From: Saccoglossus kowalevskii
Taxonomy: Eukaryota; Hemichordata; Enteropneusta; Harrimaniidae
Length of the DNA: 12,513 nt
Assembly (NCBI RefSeq): GCF_000003605.2
Contig: NW_003138352.1
Span: 3,993 to 16,505 of the forward strand
Reading direction: 5' to 3'
Translations under genes and position numbers: made by a program
Notes under the pieces: generated by a model
Told to the model about the DNA's origin: nothing
Database searches by the model: none
The model's input: only the letters and a program-made list of their open reading frames with translations
Shown here: positions 8,942 to 12,513 of the stretch, piece by piece
Layout of the letters: each line of letters starts with the position of its first letter
How positions within the stretch are numbered: position 1 is the first letter of the stretch

Positions 8942-9056
8942 CTAGAATATAGAGAATAATAATAATCGGTTTCCACGGTAATGGGTTGCACAAGAAAGCA
9001 AAGAAAACACTGTAGCAGGTTACATCAAAAATATAAAACTGTAAAATAAATCAATG

Positions 9057-9166
9057 GCTGTCGAGAATATGGAAACACTAATGGTTTACCTAAAAGAGGG
9101 AAATTATAATTGGTCACCGATAAGACGAAAACTGTAATGGTAATTGTGAAGGGGAAATTGTATTCG
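9057..9166. repeat. Diverged relic of the 27-bp repeat in the next intron
   Basis: Four units aligning to the large 27-bp array can be read at about 9057-9083, 9084-9112, 9113-9139 and 9140-9166, for example ACGAAAACTGTAATG. A still poorer trace lies downstream. It sits in the 358-base intron between the second CUB exon and the microexon. The minus-strand ORF at 9025-9243 is its shadow. Confidence 0.7.
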
Positions 9167-9299
9167 ATTACCAAAAAAACAAAGATGGGAGAGCGGGAAG
9201 GAAGAAAGAGATTGATCGACATAGCGAGCCAAGAGTGAGACAAGCTGGAAAATGTAACATATCATTAATTTCTGGAACTGAAAAGTACATTGTACTCAC

Positions 9300-9629
9300 C
9301 AGCCCGTACGCTCATCTTAAATCCACTGTATTGAAAACTTGAGTCACTTGTAAAATCAATAGTCAAACTATGTCTATTCAACATCATCTCCCCAATAGTG
9401 GGTTCAAGGACTACATCACCATTCACATATAAGTGGTCACAACATGTTTCCATGTTAAGTCTCAAAACTTGAAAATATATACTAGCGCCCTCTTCTGTTG
9501 TAATGATTGAATTACAGTCGGTGTCTGCAGGGTAGTCTCCAGGATAATTGGGAGATACAATGGTAGCACTCTCTCCAGTTGCCAAGGAACGACTTTCACC
9601 ACATGCTATATCAGTAGACAAATTCAATG
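9300..9629 (-). CDS. CUB domain exon (second CUB in the window)
   Basis: This 330-nt, 110-codon internal exon has acceptor TGCTATTGTTGCAG (AG at 9631-9630) and donor GTGAGT (9299-9294), phase 1 both sides. It encodes a complete CUB module: 'IACGESRSL' start, 'SPNYPGDYPADTDC' (the hallmark SPNYPxxYP block with the second Cys), 'METCCDHLYVNGD' (C-x-x-D-x-L-x-V motif), 'LTIDFTSDSS' and 'YSGFKMSVRA' end. CUB is an extracellular beta-sandwich used in binding. The first two Cys can form the usual first disulfide. The usual fourth Cys is missing (LEPT where the upstream domain has CGD), leaving a vicinal CC pair. An N-glycosylation sequon (NLS) lies near the start. The upstream junction codon with the preceding exon would be GCA (Ala). 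Confidence 0.93.
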
Positions 9630-9838
9630 CTGCAACAATAGCACATATTTACAATTGAAATGGTGTCAAGATGGACTGAAACTGAAATTCACTTTAAAAG
9701 TAAATTCCAAATTACACATCTCGTATTGCCGAATACAAAAATTATAAATACAAACATTGAATATTGATGGATAGAGATAACACGGCAATGAGAACATCGC
9801 GTTGAATAATGGATATATACACAAGAACATCTATATTG

Positions 9839-11630
9839 GGTTAATGAAAAGAAAAACTGTAATGGTTGCTGAGAAGAAGGAAACTCTAACATATAGTTAC
9901 TGAGAAGAAGGAAAATGTAATAGTTACTGAGAAGAAGGAAACTGTAATGGTTAATGAGAAGAGGGAAACTAATGGTTACTGAGAAGAAGGAAACTCTAAT
10001 AGTTACTGAGAAGGAGGAAACTGTAATAGTTACTGAGAAGAAGGAAACTGTAATAGTTACTGAGAAGAAGGAAACTGTAATGGTTACTGAGAAGAAGGAA
10101 AATGTAATAGTTACTGAGAAGAAGGAAACTGTAATAGTTACTGAGAAGAGGGAAAATGTAATGGTTATGGAGAAGAAAGAAACTGTAATGGTTACGGAGA
10201 AGAAGGAAACTGTAATGGTTACTGAGAAGAAGGAAATTGTAATGGTTACTTTGAAGAAGGAAACTGTAATGGTTACTGAGAAGAGGGGAAACTGCAGAGG
10301 TTACTAAGAAGAAAGAACATGTAATGGTTACTTGTAGCAGGAAACTCTAATGGTTACCGAGAAGAAGGTACCTGTAATAGTTACTGAGAAGAAGGAACGT
10401 GTAATGGTTACTGAGAAGAAGAAAACTGTAATGGTTACTGAGAAGAAGAATACTAATGGTTACTGAGAAGAGGGAAACTGTAATGGTTACTAACAAGAAG
10501 GAAAATGTAAAGGTTACGGAGAAGAAGAAAACTGCAACAGTTACTGAGTAGAAGAATACTAATGCTTACTGAGAAGAAGGAAACTGTAATGGTTAATGAG
10601 AAGAAGGAAACTGTAATGGTTAATGAGAAGAAGGAAACTGGAATGGTTAATGAGAAGAAGGAAACTGTAATGGTTACTGAGAAGAGGGAAACTGTAATGA
10701 TTACTGAGAAGAGGGAAACTGTAATGGTTACTGAGAAGAAGGAAACTGTAATGGTTACTGAGAAGAGGGAAACTGTAATGGTTACTGAGAAGAAGGAAAA
10801 TGTAATAGTTAATGAGAAGAAGAAAACGATAATGGTTACTGAGAAGAGGGAAACTGTAATGGTTACTGAGAAGAAGGAAATTGTAATGGTTATTTTGAAG
10901 AAGGAAACTGTAATGGTTACTGAAAAGAAAGAAACTGTAATGGTTACGGAGAAGAAGGAAACTGTAATGGTTACGGAGAAGAAGGAAACTGTAATGGTTA
11001 TTGAGAAGAAAGAAACTGTAATGGTTACGGAGAAGAAGGAAACTGTAATGGTTACTGAGAAGAAGGAAACTGTAATGGTTACTGTGAAGAAGGAAATTGT
11101 AATGGTTACTGAGAAGAGGGAAACTGTAATGGTTACTGTGAAGAGGGAAATTGTAATGGTTACTGAGAAGAGGGAAACTATAATGGTTAATGAGAAGAGG
11201 GAAACTGTAGTGGTTACCGAGAAGAAAGAAAATGTAATGGTTAATGAGAAGAGGGAGACTGTAGTGGTTACTGAGAAAAATGAACGTGTAATGGTTACTG
11301 AGAAGAATGAACGTGTAATGGTTACTGAGAAGCGGGAAACTGTGATGGTTATAGAGAAGAATGAACGTGTAATGGTTACTGACAAGAGGGAAACTGTAAT
11401 GGTCACAGACAAGAGGGAAACTGTAATCGTTACTGAGAAGAAGGAAACTGTTAATGGTTACTGAGAAGAAGGAAACTGTAATGGTTACTGAGAAATAACG
11501 TGTAACCGTTACTGAGAAGAAGGAAACTGTTATGGTTGCCGAGATGAAAGAAACTGTAATGGTTATGGAGAAGAAGGAAACAGTAATGGTTGCTGATAAA
11601 GAAACTGTAGTGGTTACTGAGAAGAGAGAC
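9839..11630. repeat. 27-bp minisatellite, about 66 copies, purine-rich on the plus strand
   Basis: A long head-to-tail array of 27-bp units with core GAGAAGAAGGAAACTGTAAT fills most of the 2.2-kb intron between the two CUB exons. The plus strand is strongly purine-rich; the transcribed gene's RNA would carry the pyrimidine-rich complement. Variant units cluster (AGGGAAA, GGAAATTG, AATGAACGTG), showing local duplication. Because 27 bases equal nine codons, both strands stay open for about 300 codons (VTEKKETVM on plus, SVTITVSFF on minus). The frame breaks wherever a unit has an indel, and no real start, signal peptide or non-repeat protein part exists, so I do not call these genes. Confidence 0.97.
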
Positions 11631-11853
11631 TATTTAACTCTACATCACACCACGATAAACAATCCACATATGGTAATGAATATTTATTAGGACCATATAT
11701 ATTGTACGTTCAGTATCAAGAGCACAATCACCACATTTTAACAACGACGCTGTCTGAGGTATTGCATCAGCTAAGAAAATGAGACATATTTCCGAATTTC
11801 ACTAACATTGCCGCCATGTTGTAGAGTATTATATTATATAATCATGTACGTAC

Positions 11854-12189
11854 CAGCTTCATACCCATTCACCTGTAACTGGAATCCAGTTAGCTGAACA
11901 GAACCATCACTCCCAAAGTTGACAACTAATTGATGACTGTTGAATAACGTTTCAACGTCTCCACACTGTACAATCTCATCATTTATAGACACTCTGTCAC
12001 AACAGCACTCAATGCTATTATTTACAAACGATGCGGAAATCAAAGTGTCAGGTGGTGCAGATATTGTCGTTGTACAGTTGGTAAAAGCTAAATAAGGTTC
12101 GGGATAATTTGGAGATACAATGCTGATTGAATTGCCAGGTTCCACCCATGCATCATCGCCACAATATATATTAGTTGTCGGCGTCTTCT
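11854..12189 (-). CDS. CUB domain exon (first CUB in the window)
   Basis: This 336-nt, 112-codon internal exon has acceptor CTTTCCTATTACAG (AG at 12191-12190) and donor GTACGT (11853-11848), phase 1 both sides. The module reads 'IYCGDDAWVEPG', 'SPNYPEPYLAFTNC', 'ECCCDRVSINDEIVQCGD', 'LVVNFGSDGS' and 'LTGFQLQVNG', a full CUB fold by motif order. Six cysteines are present: the usual four positions plus two extra in a CCC run. Sequons NCT and NNS are possible glycosylation sites. The upstream exon lies beyond the window, so the protein's N-terminus, signal peptide and any earlier domains are unseen. The gene likely encodes a secreted or membrane mosaic protein, and I cannot assign it to a named gene. 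Confidence 0.93.
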
Positions 12190-12513
12190 CTGTAATAGGA
12201 AAGAAGAACAAAGAACATCGCTGGTGTATTGTCAATCATTTATAAGTGTTCTTGGTGCCTTTAATTGGAATTCTTGATAATAAAAAAACAATTACTACAA
12301 TTGAAAGTAATTATCACTAAAGAATCATAGATAAAAACTAGATTTGGAGTTGAGTTCAATAAATACGTAAATGAGTGGAATATACAACAAAACAAAACTA
12401 CACTGAATTCACAGATCTCCGTGAATATGTAAAATGAGGACAGACAATGAATACATCTATATACTTCTGTATATTTGAGGTTATGCCGCATTAATATCAG
12501 ATTTAATTTGTAA
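12190..12513 (-). other. Intron upstream of the first CUB exon, running off the window
   Basis: AT-rich sequence with no further CUB motif, cysteine-rich stretch or paired splice sites on the minus strand. The minus-strand ORF at 12261-12491 is hydrophobic and Cys-containing only by composition, with no recognisable domain. Confidence 0.55.

Noticed and set aside
10453-11412. 319-codon minus-strand ORF of SVTITVSFF-type repeats, resembling a beta-rich secreted repeat protein
   Set aside because: It is the complement of the same array and open for the same arithmetic reason. It lies between two CUB exons whose splice phases match without it.
10562-11464. 300-codon plus-strand ORF of VTEKKETVM-type repeats
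   Set aside because: It is produced by the 27-bp (nine-codon) period of an intronic minisatellite. Neighbouring parts of the same array are frame-broken by indels, and there is no non-repeat protein sequence.

Overview
The window looks like nuclear DNA of an animal, most likely an aquatic invertebrate. It is AT-rich, has GT-AG introns, phase-1 extracellular-module exons (CUB, LDL-receptor class A), long intronic minisatellites, and a broken copy of a protein family that I remember as multicopy in cnidarians, molluscs, echinoderms and fish. I cannot name the species. Nothing suggests bacterial, viral or organellar DNA: there are no operons, and long ORFs occur only in tandem repeats or in the pseudogene.

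Left part (about 83-4294, plus strand): one intronless, roughly 1,400-codon gene relic. It can be followed almost end to end by switching frame ten times and reading through nine in-frame stops. Recognisable blocks run in order: a Cys/His N-terminal module, a central domain around a 'TVRHLT' block, a 'HHYNR'-like block, and a C-terminal block (DGNALI, EEADTR, SPDTDV, GCDTTSG) that I read as PIN/FEN1-like. An acidic tail closes it. It is a pseudogene as sequenced.

Middle (4295-5940): AT-rich intergenic DNA with a small 21-bp duplication and no convincing gene.

Right part (about 5941-12513, minus strand): the 3' portion of a secreted or membrane mosaic-protein gene. Transcribed right to left, I find a CUB exon (12189-11854), a CUB exon (9629-9300), a 54-nt microexon (8941-8888), an LDLa exon (7761-7615) and a weaker possible last exon (6038-5941). 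The four firm exons have AG/GT borders, lengths divisible by 3, and phase 1 on both sides, so they join in frame. The gene starts beyond the right edge.

Its introns are packed with tandem repeats: about 66 copies of a 27-bp purine-rich unit between the CUB exons, a diverged relic of the same unit on the other side of the second CUB exon, five copies of a 33-bp unit between the microexon and LDLa exon, and about 47 copies of a 29-bp unit downstream of the LDLa exon. The 27-bp unit read on the gene's strand resembles a 3' splice site. The 29-bp unit carries a forkhead-type GTAAACAA site. The 27-bp period (9 codons) explains the 300-residue ORFs found on both strands, which I do not regard as genes.
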